From assembly GCF_014196195.1 (NCBI RefSeq), contig NZ_JACIDF010000004.1:1-64000 (forward strand): DNA of 64,000 nt, written 5' to 3'. The translations under genes and the position numbers were made by a program. The stretch comes from Anoxybacteroides rupiense. GTDB taxonomy: Bacteria; Bacillota; Bacilli; Bacillales; Anoxybacillaceae. Under the pieces are notes generated by a model. The model saw only the letters and a program-made list of their open reading frames with translations. It did not search any database and had not been told where the DNA came from. Of the stretch, positions 17,827 through 27,421 are shown one piece after another. Positions within the stretch are counted from its first letter, which is position 1; each line of letters starts with the position of its first letter.

Positions 17827-19584
17827 TCATATCAACTCATCAAAGTAAGGTTTAATTACACTATCTTGAAGAGGTACAACTAAAGATCGGTCTAATAAAC
17901 GGTTACCTGCTTCACAAGAAGTTTCCGAAATCATAGAACATGCGAAGCACGCTGAACCATTTAAGTCATTTTCTTCGTCTACCTCTAAAGAGGAACAAAC
18001 TGGATCATTTGTGCAAAATAGCGCTTCTTCTAATGCTTCGTTTAAAATTTCTCTAAACTTATCGATACTCCCCATCTCAACTAACCCACCTAAAGTTCCT
18101 TCTTGGTCTGCACTCCCCGTGTATAACAAAATTCCGGCCATTGTTTCACTGCAATATATTCTCTCTTTAATCGCTACAGATGAATAACCAGATTTCAAAG
18201 ATAACTGTTTGATAAGAAGATGAGATAATGTATGCATCATCACATATAACGCATTACGATCTTCTAACTTTGCCCATCCCTTCTTTTTTAGCCATTTATC
18301 ATATACGACACTAAATTTTTTCGACTGTTCTTCCACAGACTGCAGCCAATTATTAACCGTTTCACGATTAAATTCGATAAATATTCCTTCCCCGAATGTT
18401 TCAACTGCAGGCAACCATTTTTCTTCAGTTCCGGATTCTAACCATACAATTTTTGGATTTTTAACTTCTGGTTCAGGGCTATCATTACGCATAAAACCTA
18501 GCAAAACCATAATTTCTTTTAACCGATGCACTTGAACAATCTTACTAAAATAACGTTGTAACTCTTTCGGAACAGGCTGTACTTCCGCCTCAAATTCTGG
18601 GTTCTCTTTTGGGATTTTAATTTTATCTTTAAAACTAGTAAACCTTTCGTATTCAAATTCTTTAATTTGCTTATAATTCAGTTTTTCGTTATTCTCATTT
18701 CCTTTGAATCTTATCCATTCATTATAAAATTGTTTAAAGTCATCAAATCCACAATTCGTTAAATATCTATCATAGTATTTTTTTAATCCGTCTATACCAT
18801 AATCTTCTTCCCTTGCAATAAGCTCCTTCCGATGATCGATAAACGTTCTCCTAAAATCTGAATTCTCCGAGAATGAAATAGCGCTTCTAACCGCTGCAAA
18901 ATAAACGTTGGACGCACCACGTTGAAGCGGTATAACATCTTTACCACACCCGTCATTAAATTCAAGTTTATGTGGATGTGCCCCTTTACATTTATACCCT
19001 TTAAATGATTTTGGGTCTAAAGCACCTCGTAAAGATTTCCCGCTATCCATGCACGAGCATTTTACACTTAGTGACTCTAAACCTGATGAATCCCCAGCAC
19101 TTGATAAAGTTAATCTTCCATTACATTCTTTAGGCTCTTTTCCATGTGCCCACCATTTCCATGGAAAATCCTCTAAATGGTTGTCCTCGCATGATATGAC
19201 AAACCTTGCAGGATGTGCTCTCCGATTGCAAGAAGGACATCTTGGTCCTTTCTCTAAATATTCTCTAATTTTTTCCCGATAATCACTACCACCAAAATTA
19301 TCTCTTATATCAAACAGATGCCTACATTTAATATTGCTACACTCATGGTAAAAAGGAAATGGAATTACTGGTAAATCGGTTATTCCATTTGTTGCAGGCA
19401 CTTTCTTGAAATAATGTTTACCTAAGAAATTTGCAAGATTTTTATCATAAACAATATCTTTTGCTCTATCCCAATATCGAATATCTAAAATCATTAAAGA
19501 ATCATTCACTGAGTCTATAATAGCACCAGGGCCAAAAGTAGTAATTAATTGCCCTGGTCGGATTTCTCCAATTTTATTTTTCAT
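17827..19584 (-). CDS. drmB: DISARM protein DrmB (DUF1998)
   Basis: 585 residues from an ATG that overlaps the drmA stop as ATGA; a start four codons earlier is possible but has a worse ribosome site. N-terminal GEIRPGQLITTFGPG is characteristic of DrmB. Several zinc-binding-type cysteine clusters follow (CSNIKCRH, CPSCNRRAH, CKGAHPHK). The DUF1998 region begins near residue 455 (MHTLSHLLIKQLSLKSGYSS) and includes GILLYTGSADQEGTLGGL and a final C..C cluster. DrmB binds DrmA and helps load the helicase complex on unmodified phage DNA ends. Confidence 0.93.
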   Translation of the reverse strand: MKNKIGEIRPGQLITTFGPGAIIDSVNDSLMILDIRYWDRAKDIVYDKNLANFLGKHYFKKVPATNGITDLPVIPFPFYHECSNIKCRHLFDIRDNFGGSDYREKIREYLEKGPRCPSCNRRAHPARFVISCEDNHLEDFPWKWWAHGKEPKECNGRLTLSSAGDSSGLESLSVKCSCMDSGKSLRGALDPKSFKGYKCKGAHPHKLEFNDGCGKDVIPLQRGASNVYFAAVRSAISFSENSDFRRTFIDHRKELIAREEDYGIDGLKKYYDRYLTNCGFDDFKQFYNEWIRFKGNENNEKLNYKQIKEFEYERFTSFKDKIKIPKENPEFEAEVQPVPKELQRYFSKIVQVHRLKEIMVLLGFMRNDSPEPEVKNPKIVWLESGTEEKWLPAVETFGEGIFIEFNRETVNNWLQSVEEQSKKFSVVYDKWLKKKGWAKLEDRNALYVMMHTLSHLLIKQLSLKSGYSSVAIKERIYCSETMAGILLYTGSADQEGTLGGLVEMGSIDKFREILNEALEEALFCTNDPVCSSLEVDEENDLNGSACFACSMISETSCEAGNRLLDRSLVVPLQDSVIKPYFDELI

Positions 19585-22500
19585 TTTAACCACCATTCCC
19601 TATCATAGAGCTTTAAACTACTTGTCGTTTCGATTTCTCGCATTGAATCCAATGTCGGTTTTTCCGCTTTACGTAACTCTCTCTCTGAATATCTTCTAAG
19701 CAAACGATTTTTGCTTATAGCATTTCTTATCGATTGTTTATTCGAGGTTGAAAAATGGTACTCAAGAGCTGTTTGAAGCTCACTATCTTTAATCCAACTA
19801 TCCAAAAACTGATTTAATTCACTTAATGTATCATACACATTCTTTGTCTCTACAATGAATGTTCTTTCCTTAATTATCTTTCTTAGATTTGAAAGGTCCA
19901 TATATTTAATATTTTTTGCACTATCGTTTGTTGCTAGTTCTGGATTATTTAGACGAAGTAAAGCAACTGCTATTGAATGTAAAAAACGATCTCTTGCTCT
20001 TGACGCATAAGGAGTAGCTGTTGTTCCTTCAACATGATAATATAAACGACCGTGGTATCCTTTAAAGTTTTGGTAATGAGACATATCTCTTGGACGATAT
20101 GGATTATAGACAGTGATTACTAATCCAGGAAACTTCCTTCCTACCCGGCTCGATGCCTGAATATATTCTGATGTTTGCTTAGGCTGTCCTGTGACTACCA
20201 TTAAGCCAAGTCTATCAACATCCATACCAACCGCAATCATGTTAGTTGCTAAAACAACATCAAGTTCTTCGTTTCCAATCCCCTTTTCCAATTCCCCCAA
20301 TACCTCAGGGATTCTGTAAGAAGGAATACGAGATGTTAATTCCCTGTATTTGTTAATATAACGTTGAAGAGGAAATTTATATTTATTGGTGATAATTTGT
20401 AATCTTTTTTTGATGTCATCATCTAACAAACGAACAGTACCACCAAGCTCTCGTATACTATTGAAATACCCAATTAATGTGCGGTAAGGATCAAGAAATT
20501 TCGAATAGTCTGGGTCATCTTTCAAGTTTTCTGTAAATTGAAGGAGAACAGCATACACACGTACTAAAACCGTCTTCATGGAGTGGCCAGATACACACAC
20601 CCCACCATACATTCTAAAAGGTTCCTTTTCGATTGGAATTTCTTTTGCAAAAAACGAATCTTCTACTTCTAAACCTGACGGCGGAAACTGCTTCATTTCT
20701 TTTCTCGCATATAGACGTTTAATTTGTTCATCAGCATTTTTAATGGTTGCAGTAGCAACAATATACTTTGGTTTTATTTTTTCACCATTTTCTAAACGGT
20801 AACTACATAACTCTTCAATTGCCGTTTCATATCCACCATATATTGAGCCCAATGGTCCTGTTATTAAGTGAAGTTCATCTTGAATAATTAACTCTGGTGG
20901 ATAAAAAGATTTTACTGGATAAACAATCGCCCTTGGATTTCTATGTGAACTAGGATGTTCTTCTCCTGTTGCTATATAACCGCATCGTTCACAATATCGG
21001 TCTACTTTACCGAATAAAGATGCTGTCCTTTCATCCCAAGGTAATCGAGCAAATTTATCAACTGTAGAAATCACTATAGTAGGTAGTCTTCTATAAATTT
21101 CTTCATCAATTAAGTAAACTGGAATGTGAGTACTGTAAAAATGACATTTCGGATTCCCGCAATAAATTCTAAAACCTTCCTTTTCAGTATTCGGGTCTTT
21201 ATTTGGTATAATTTTGTAAACTAATTCACTTTTATTGGCTCCACAACAAGGGCAATTAATAATTTGCTTTTCTAAGCGACCGTATTCTGACTCTACGCCC
21301 CTATTATCTCTATAGCTAGAAACCTTTAAGTCTTTTAAATCATTAGCTGTAACCTGTCCCCCAACCCAAAATCCGACTGAATATTCACTTTTGCCAAATC
21401 TTTTTTCTCGGTCTGTTTGCCGAATGTATTCACAAGCACAAATCATTCGAAGCAAACGATCCCGCTGTTGAGTGGTTAATAAGCGAAGCGTATACCTAAT
21501 GAGAATAGTTACTCCGCCATCTTTTTCAAAATTTTGTTCCGTTGGTGCACTTAATCGTCTATATCCTAAAAGGAAAGCAGCTAGTCCTAAATATGCTTCT
21601 GTTTTTCCACCACCTGTAGGAAACCATAGCAAGTCAACAATTCCTCGTTCTTTTGACTGTGGATCTACAATTCCCTCTAAATTAAGAAGAATAAAAGCGA
21701 TTTGGAAAGGCCGCCAATTAAAGTGCTCTTTCTCCATCTCCTCTTCTAGACTAGTTTTATTTTTCGAAAACGCCTTCATAGCACTTTGAGCATGCATTAC
21801 TTTGTTCATGAAAACAAAAGCTTCAAAAACCTTTTCATCATGTAAAAGTTTAATTCCATTGCGAATTCTACTTAATGTAAACATACAGTCGCTGATATTC
21901 TGTTTAGCTTGGTGTTGCTCCGAAATTTCCCGTAATGATAAACCATTTATCCACTCTTCATAACGATCTGCCAAATTATTCAATCGAGCGATTACTTCCT
22001 GTTGGTTTCCTCCCTGTGAGAAATATTTGATGGAAAGGAAATTATCAGGGATAGCCCCATATCTTCGACTATGCGGCAATTCTGTTTGCATTTTAGCCAC
22101 TTCATGCGTAGGGATAAACTCCGTTTTCAATCTATATGCCCGAATCTCATTGTTTGCTTCCCAACTTGCAGCACATCCATAACCTTTGGCAAAAGTCGGT
22201 TTATTTCGATAAATGAACTCTTCAAATGGCTCATTTGAAAGATTAGAGCGTGCAATATTCTCTGCGATAAAAATTTCTTTTCCCTCACTATTAAATATCT
22301 CAAGTTCCACTTGAAAAAATGCATTTCCTTTATCCCTACTTGTATTTTTCAAAAAAACGCTGAAAAGAAGACTATTTGTATTTTTTAGATTTCTACAAAT
22401 AACAACTAGCTGAAGATGTTGATGAACCAAAAATTCTTTTTTTCCATTGTATAACATAGAATAATCAAAATGTATGGTTTCCTCTTTTGAAGTTCGAACG

Positions 22501-22910
22501 TATAATACCCTCTTGCGGCCCTCTTGATTAATTTCTTCCTTTTTCTCGTATTCTCCCCATCGGATTAACACGTTAAAGTTCGCATCTTCTTTTTCAGTAT
22601 AAAATCTTATTCCCATTGTTGATTGTTTTTTAAGTTTTTTAGAACGATTTTGAATATTTTTTTCAACTACTTCATCTGCCATAGAGTTATCATTTTTATT
22701 AACTTCTTCCTCGTTTATTGCTGAGTCCGAGAGTTCCTCCCAGTCTTCCTCTACCCCCTCTTTATCTAGAGGGTGTAGAATGCCCGTCAAATAGGCTTGT
22801 GTTGGGGATTCAGCCAAGATGTCTTGTTCATTATGATCTGGACCTATTAAATCCCTTTTCAAAGCTTCGATCATCATTTTTCGCAACTCTTTATACTTAT
22901 GGACTTCCAT
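19581..22910 (-). CDS. drmA: DISARM helicase DrmA
   Basis: 1109 residues from the ATG at 22908-22910, chosen because AAGGAGG lies directly upstream; the frame opens eight codons earlier without a ribosome site. SF2 helicase: Walker A FPTGGGKTEA near residue 433, Walker B as QDELHLITGPLG near 678, a cysteine cluster between them (CPCCGANKSE, CGNPKCHF, CERCGYIA), and C-terminal helicase motifs TGQPKQTSEYIQASSRVGR near 915. It is the motor of DISARM. Its start is inside drmE (14-base overlap) and its stop overlaps drmB. Confidence 0.95.
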   Translation of the reverse strand: MEVHKYKELRKMMIEALKRDLIGPDHNEQDILAESPTQAYLTGILHPLDKEGVEEDWEELSDSAINEEEVNKNDNSMADEVVEKNIQNRSKKLKKQSTMGIRFYTEKEDANFNVLIRWGEYEKKEEINQEGRKRVLYVRTSKEETIHFDYSMLYNGKKEFLVHQHLQLVVICRNLKNTNSLLFSVFLKNTSRDKGNAFFQVELEIFNSEGKEIFIAENIARSNLSNEPFEEFIYRNKPTFAKGYGCAASWEANNEIRAYRLKTEFIPTHEVAKMQTELPHSRRYGAIPDNFLSIKYFSQGGNQQEVIARLNNLADRYEEWINGLSLREISEQHQAKQNISDCMFTLSRIRNGIKLLHDEKVFEAFVFMNKVMHAQSAMKAFSKNKTSLEEEMEKEHFNWRPFQIAFILLNLEGIVDPQSKERGIVDLLWFPTGGGKTEAYLGLAAFLLGYRRLSAPTEQNFEKDGGVTILIRYTLRLLTTQQRDRLLRMICACEYIRQTDREKRFGKSEYSVGFWVGGQVTANDLKDLKVSSYRDNRGVESEYGRLEKQIINCPCCGANKSELVYKIIPNKDPNTEKEGFRIYCGNPKCHFYSTHIPVYLIDEEIYRRLPTIVISTVDKFARLPWDERTASLFGKVDRYCERCGYIATGEEHPSSHRNPRAIVYPVKSFYPPELIIQDELHLITGPLGSIYGGYETAIEELCSYRLENGEKIKPKYIVATATIKNADEQIKRLYARKEMKQFPPSGLEVEDSFFAKEIPIEKEPFRMYGGVCVSGHSMKTVLVRVYAVLLQFTENLKDDPDYSKFLDPYRTLIGYFNSIRELGGTVRLLDDDIKKRLQIITNKYKFPLQRYINKYRELTSRIPSYRIPEVLGELEKGIGNEELDVVLATNMIAVGMDVDRLGLMVVTGQPKQTSEYIQASSRVGRKFPGLVITVYNPYRPRDMSHYQNFKGYHGRLYYHVEGTTATPYASRARDRFLHSIAVALLRLNNPELATNDSAKNIKYMDLSNLRKIIKERTFIVETKNVYDTLSELNQFLDSWIKDSELQTALEYHFSTSNKQSIRNAISKNRLLRRYSERELRKAEKPTLDSMREIETTSSLKLYDREWWLK

Positions 22911-25338
22911 GGTGATCCTCCTTCTGCTCCTCAAATAAAATCCCTAGCTCACTTGGCTTTATATAGTAGAATTTTCCTGAAATATTTTTGATTTTCTTTA
23001 TTTTAACAACCTCATCTAATTGATCAATGGATAAATTATAAGCTTCTAACTCTTCTAAAACTTTTTCACGATCTGCTCTACTTGCAAAAATATATTTATT
23101 TAGAATGCGTGCCGCTTTTCTTCGTTCATTCCTGATATGCTGCATAGCACTGTAGTATACCTGTGTATTATTAATAAATTCATCAAGCGACAACACCTCA
23201 CCTAGGCAAATAATGTCTTCAAAATCCCTAGGACCATAGCTATAACCGCTTCTCCAGTTTTTTAAAATAGATTTTGTTACTTTATCCCATCCATTATTTT
23301 TCATTTTTTTATATAACTCTTCGTCAGTAAGACGATTATTATAGAACCTCTCCTCGTATAACTGACGCCATTTTTGTATTATATGGTAACATTTGATGCT
23401 TTTTTCGTTTTCATCCATATAATCGATAAACAATTCAAACAATTCTTTCCTTGCATCATTATCGATAAATAACAATTCATCTCCTGTTTTTAAACCTGAA
23501 TATTCACACATTTCATACTTCTTTTCTAAACGCTTTAATACTCTCGCCCTAAAGTCATTATTTATAAACATATAACTTTCATCAACAAACTCAATTAATT
23601 TTGCCTTTATGGCATTTTTCCCTTTATACATTCTCTTTTTACGAATAGAAGTTAAGTTTCCATTGTTTAAGCTAACCTCGCTAATGTTACTCGCAAAGTC
23701 TCTCTTTGTATCATTTCCCTGTATAAAACGTTTAACTCGATTATAGAAATAGTGGTACATGGAGGTTAGAGAATTAGCAGAAGACTGTATTAGCTGCATA
23801 CTATGATTGTACTTATTATACAATTTGCCTAACTTATTCCCTAGGAGCAATAATTCGATTTTATATAGATAAAGTATCGCTTTTTTATAGTTACATAATT
23901 CTAATATTCGTAAATCTTCTAAATTAATAGCCGAATGTAGCATTAAACAATCACAATCTACTTTTTCTACTCCCTCTAATACTTCTTTTTTATTGTAAAA
24001 ATGTATACCCTTCGATTTTAAATCATCAATCGAACATTTTAGTACTAACGATAATTTCTCTTTGAGAGCTAAAGAAACGATTTTATTAAATACAATTATG
24101 CCAACCCTCTGCCCTCGATTAACCTCACTAATAATCGAGTTTATTATTTCCTTAGATTTCGGTGATTCATGGTCTAATCCTTTTTTCAAAAAAATATCTT
24201 CGATTAAGATTAATATTTCTTCAAAATCCTCATCCTCATAACGATTATCGCTTTCTTTTAGTTCGTTCAATAGTTCATTGATTGGATCGTAAACCATTTC
24301 TAATTCTGCAATAAGGTCATATTCTGTTGCACTTATTGGCATCCTAATCGCACTATACAGTAGAGAAGCAATGATTTTTAAGTCATACGGAGTAAATTTC
24401 TTCTTCGATAATTGGTTAAGCAAATTTAGTGCCTTAGCTACCTCATTCTCAAATTCCGACTTTACATATACAATATGAACATTGCTTACATCTCTTTTTT
24501 TCACTAAATCTACAATTGAATATTCCTTATTATTCAAACTTGTTTTACTTTCCATACAGTCTTTTGATAATTGAGATAATAATTTTGCATCAAAATTCCA
24601 AAGTTGAACCCTGTCCGACAAGTAAACAAGCCGATCGTCAATAGAAGTATCGAAATAGTATAGAGCCCCAGTTGGAACGGATTTGAGGAACTTTTTTGTG
24701 AAAGTATAGTCAATAAAGGTGTAATCTATTTCAGATTTTATCTTCTCTAATATATTGATATTGTCAGTAATATAAAATACAGGATGTTGTTTATTATCCT
24801 TTCTTCCTATTTTATTTCTTGTTCCTCTATTAATTTCCCTAAAATTAAAATATCCTATTGCAATCGGCAAAATAAAATTAAGTGGTATCACTTCAGGAAT
24901 TTTTCCCTTATAGTAACCATTCAGAATATGATTCCAGTTACACTGAGCATAATAGCCATCATTTAAATCACAAAAAACTTCTCTATCTCTAAAAAATTTA
25001 TGTTTACCAAAAAATTCATACTTTAATTCCGAATATATAAAACTGTTATTTCCTAAAAAATCAAAAAAATTCTTCTTATTCGTTATTACAAGAACAGAAA
25101 TTCTTTTAGTAAAATCTTCTCTGAACTTATAATTTTCTATATAATCCTTTAAAACAGTGTTTAGCACTAAGAATGGGAAAAAGTATTGATCTGGATAACA
25201 AACTGCAACATTAAGCTTATTTAAAATAATATCTTCCAATGTTGATAAAATCTTTTTTTCAAGTTTTCCAATTTCTATTTTGCTACCATTGAAAGCCAAT
25301 AATTCCTCCATTAAATTTTTTACAGTTGATTCCTGCAA
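22897..25338 (-). CDS. drmE: DISARM accessory protein DrmE
   Basis: 813 residues starting at a TTG with GGGAGGGAG upstream. No catalytic motif that I recognise; the protein is AT-rich in codon use, basic, with mixed alpha/beta regions and a helical C-terminus (ILNKYIFASRADREKVLEEL). Length, lack of known domains and position at the head of drmA-drmB-drmC-drmMII fit DrmE, the protein that defines class 2 DISARM. The name therefore rests on gene order and general appearance. First gene of a coupled five-gene operon with its promoter region at 25339-25500. Confidence 0.85.
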   Translation of the reverse strand: MQESTVKNLMEELLAFNGSKIEIGKLEKKILSTLEDIILNKLNVAVCYPDQYFFPFLVLNTVLKDYIENYKFREDFTKRISVLVITNKKNFFDFLGNNSFIYSELKYEFFGKHKFFRDREVFCDLNDGYYAQCNWNHILNGYYKGKIPEVIPLNFILPIAIGYFNFREINRGTRNKIGRKDNKQHPVFYITDNINILEKIKSEIDYTFIDYTFTKKFLKSVPTGALYYFDTSIDDRLVYLSDRVQLWNFDAKLLSQLSKDCMESKTSLNNKEYSIVDLVKKRDVSNVHIVYVKSEFENEVAKALNLLNQLSKKKFTPYDLKIIASLLYSAIRMPISATEYDLIAELEMVYDPINELLNELKESDNRYEDEDFEEILILIEDIFLKKGLDHESPKSKEIINSIISEVNRGQRVGIIVFNKIVSLALKEKLSLVLKCSIDDLKSKGIHFYNKKEVLEGVEKVDCDCLMLHSAINLEDLRILELCNYKKAILYLYKIELLLLGNKLGKLYNKYNHSMQLIQSSANSLTSMYHYFYNRVKRFIQGNDTKRDFASNISEVSLNNGNLTSIRKKRMYKGKNAIKAKLIEFVDESYMFINNDFRARVLKRLEKKYEMCEYSGLKTGDELLFIDNDARKELFELFIDYMDENEKSIKCYHIIQKWRQLYEERFYNNRLTDEELYKKMKNNGWDKVTKSILKNWRSGYSYGPRDFEDIICLGEVLSLDEFINNTQVYYSAMQHIRNERRKAARILNKYIFASRADREKVLEELEAYNLSIDQLDEVVKIKKIKNISGKFYYIKPSELGILFEEQKEDHHGSP

Positions 25339-25907
25339 AATAGAAACTCCCTCCCATTGCCATTTCTATTGAACATATAGTTTTTATCGACTATTACAAC
25401 ATTACCATGATTTCAGACCTATTATAGCGAATCTCGACGAAAAATAATGTCGAATTATGTCGTGTCAAATCGTTTATATTTATAAAAAATGCAGCATGGA
25501 TACACCCTTTCACTCCATACGATTGCTATCAGCCTAATTACAATCAAGAAGCCAGAAATGAGACAATTTTTCATCATATTATTTATTGTCACTGTTCCAT
25601 AAAACAGATACAATTAAATATAGAGGAAACAAGAGTATAGTTACACTACAAACATTTCTTTGCAATAACTCCCCTTTGCTTATCGATCGAAGGAAATGCA
25701 AAAAGTGAATTTTAAATTAAAGAACTAGTGCCAGAAGCAACTTCAAACACCGTTAGCAACATCTTAGCAATGAACATAAATTCATAACGTTGTCATTTCC
25801 TTTTATAAGTAGTCTCCTCTTACCTCCAATATTTCGTCAACCATATAGAAAATAAAATGACATCACCACCTATAACGCGAAGAACTAAAAACAAGGAGTG
25901 AGGTTCT
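25339..25907 (-). promoter_or_regulatory. drmE upstream region with candidate promoter and Spo0A-like boxes
   Basis: Upstream of drmE a TATAAT (minus, 25421-25426) is preceded by repeated TCGAC-type motifs: TGTCGAA at 25448-25454 (plus orientation) matches the Spo0A box consensus exactly, and TGTCAAA at 25463-25469 is one mismatch away. The TTCGAC of the first box lies about 22 bases upstream of the -10, a spacing like some Spo0A-activated promoters. The rest of the interval to 25907 shows no gene. The regulatory reading is inference. Confidence 0.4.
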
Positions 25908-26517
25908 TTGCAAGCATTAACCATTAAAATCCGCTTTTTCCCAGATGATCTCGAACGACTTCTCGATTTGAGTGAAGAGTATATCCGCATTGTCAATCAG
26001 ATGAGCGAACAAGCAGAGAAACAAAGCTCATTCCCGAAAATTTCAACCAAAGATGTGACTGCTCGTCTTCCTTCCGCCGTTCTAAATCAAGCTATTCGGG
26101 ATGCGAAAAGCGTCTACAAGAAGATGAAAAAGAAGGCAAGCGTCCCATCCTTAAAAAACCCGTCTACTTCGTGAATAACCAAAACTATACGATTGGACCT
26201 GAGCGATTGCTTTTCCAATTATGTCAGGAGAAAAAACAAGAAAAACCGTCTTTCGAGCCGTCGTGACCAAGCGGGATTGGAGGTTTTTACGCCATGCTAA
26301 ACTCGGACTAATGCTCATTGTAGAAAAGGGCGGAAAATGGTATGCACAAATTTCTATTCACGTTCCTGTAAGCGAAAAGAAAACTAAAAAGGTGATGGGA
26401 GTCGATTTAGGAATTAAATTTCCGGCGGTAGCCGTCACTTCGGAAGGAAAAACTCGTTTTTTCGGAAGCGGAAAGCAAACGATTTTTAACTTTTTACAAT
26501 TTTTCATATTATCCTAA
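25908..26517 (+). pseudogene. Truncated, frameshifted TnpB-like gene (IS605/IS607/IS1341 group)
   Basis: Begins at a TTG with a GGAGTGAGG ribosome site; frame 1 reads QALTIKIRFFPDDLERLLDL and continues to about 26170. The reading then passes through KRPILKKPVYFVNNQNYTIG in a second frame and FRAVVTKRDWRFLRHAKLGL in a third, reaching the RuvC-I motif GVDLGIKFPAVAVTSEGKTR at about 26400 and stopping soon after. At least two frameshifts and loss of RuvC-II/III make it dead. The family is the RNA-guided TnpB nucleases of IS605-type elements. Confidence 0.85.
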
Positions 26518-26566
26518 TCGTTTGTTGCCACAATACTAAGATAAATCCATTTGTATAAAAACAAAA

Positions 26567-26594
26567 ACCGCAAATCCAACTAAGGATCTGCGGT
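26567..26594 (-). terminator. Terminator attached to tRNA relic 3
   Basis: Minus-strand hairpin ACCGCAGATCC / GGATTTGCGGT followed by TTTTTGTTTTT. Different sequence from the hairpins at copies 1 and 2. Confidence 0.8.
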
Positions 26595-26606
26595 CTCCTG
26601 TTTCAA

Positions 26607-26652
26607 TGATTCCGACTGGGCTCGAACCAGCGACCTCTACCCTGTCAAGGTG
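26607..26652 (-). repeat. tRNA 3' half, copy 3 (longest, anticodon GAC)
   Basis: 46 bases on the minus strand run from the 5' side of the anticodon stem (CCACC) through loop TTGACAG, variable loop, T arm and acceptor strand to discriminator A. The anticodon would be GAC (Val). The D arm and 5' acceptor strand are absent, so this is not a functional tRNA. One anticodon-stem pair is mismatched in the junction. Best copy of the three, so probably nearest to the original crossover sequence. Confidence 0.75.
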
Positions 26653-26836
26653 GAATTTATTATTTATACATAATTTTAATTAGTTTTATCTAACCTTAAA
26701 AAACCTTATTAAATCAATATTTTATTGATACTCATAGAAATTAAATTCTTATTTAATTATATCCTTTTTTATCTTTTTTCACCTATTCCTCCGCCAAAAT
26801 CCACACCAAATCCTCCAAATTAATACGAAAAGCAAT

Positions 26837-26869
26837 AAAAAACGAGGCTGTACATCATCCAGCCTCGTT
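26837..26869 (-). terminator. Terminator overlapping the end of the excisionase-like gene
   Basis: Minus-strand hairpin AACGAGGCTG / CAGCCTCGTT followed by TTTT; the 5' arm includes the last codons of the gene. Confidence 0.85.
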
Positions 26870-27049
26870 TGTACCATTTAACCATTTAAGAAACACAGTT
26901 TTGCTTACTCTTAATTGTCTTCCGATTTTAACAACATGAAACTGTCCACTATTGAGTAATTCATATGCATTTGTTATACCAATTTGCAGGATCTCCTTGA
27001 TGTCTTCTGCAGTTAAAGTAATTGGTAATTCATCTTCGTTTTTATACAT
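26855..27049 (-). CDS. Excisionase-like helix-turn-helix protein
   Basis: 64 residues from the ATG at 27047-27049, which has TGGAGGTAG five bases upstream; the frame opens five codons earlier without one. The core ITLTAEDIKEILQIGITNAY ... FHVVKIGRQLRVSKTVFLKWL is the MerR-like winged helix of the excisionase (Xis)/helix-turn-helix family found in integrative elements. It lies 200 bases from tRNA relic 3, as expected for a recombination directionality factor, but no integrase is in the window. It may instead be a regulator. Direct repeats upstream could be its targets. Confidence 0.75.
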   Translation of the reverse strand: MYKNEDELPITLTAEDIKEILQIGITNAYELLNSGQFHVVKIGRQLRVSKTVFLKWLNGTNEAG

Positions 27050-27085
27050 ACAATCTACCTCCATTCGGAGGTCAGACGTATTTTA

Positions 27086-27166
27086 ATTAGTGTTTTAAAT
27101 AAAGTGTTCTAACCGATGTTTCCAGTAAAGGGTGTTGATTAGTGCTTTGAATTAAAGTGTTTTGAT
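27086..27166. repeat. Iteron-like direct repeats upstream of the excisionase-like gene
   Basis: Two imperfect copies of ATTAGTGTTTTAAATAAAGT at 27086 and 27138, and three AAAG(GG)TGTT words at 27101, 27127 and 27154, spaced 26-27 bases. They lie 40-120 bases upstream of the HTH gene and may be its binding sites or arm-type sites of a recombinase. The rest of 27167-27421 holds no convincing gene. Confidence 0.5.
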
Positions 27167-27421
27167 TGGTTTTCTTATTGCTGACCTTTTTCGTTTTTTT
27201 ACAAATATTAATTATTTATAAAAATCTTACTATATAACTATAATTTTGTAAAGATCCAAAATAATAAAGAAGGAATTTTTTGTTCCTCTTTTGACTTACG
27301 CTAATGCAGTTTCAATTATATTTTTAGCACTATTGTTTACATATTATCTTCGTTTAGTCCGTTATAAGAAACAACTTCCCAAACAGGCTCTTGTTTTTCT
27401 GCAACAAAATAGCCATTCAAT

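Noticed and set aside
25908-26517. An active TnpB/IS605 element with a guide RNA
   Set aside because: At least two frameshifts, RuvC-II and RuvC-III are missing and no TnpA or right end is seen.
26607-26652. A functional tRNA-Val gene
   Set aside because: Only the 3' half from the anticodon stem is present; the D arm and 5' acceptor strand are replaced by unrelated AT-rich sequence, and one anticodon-stem pair does not form.
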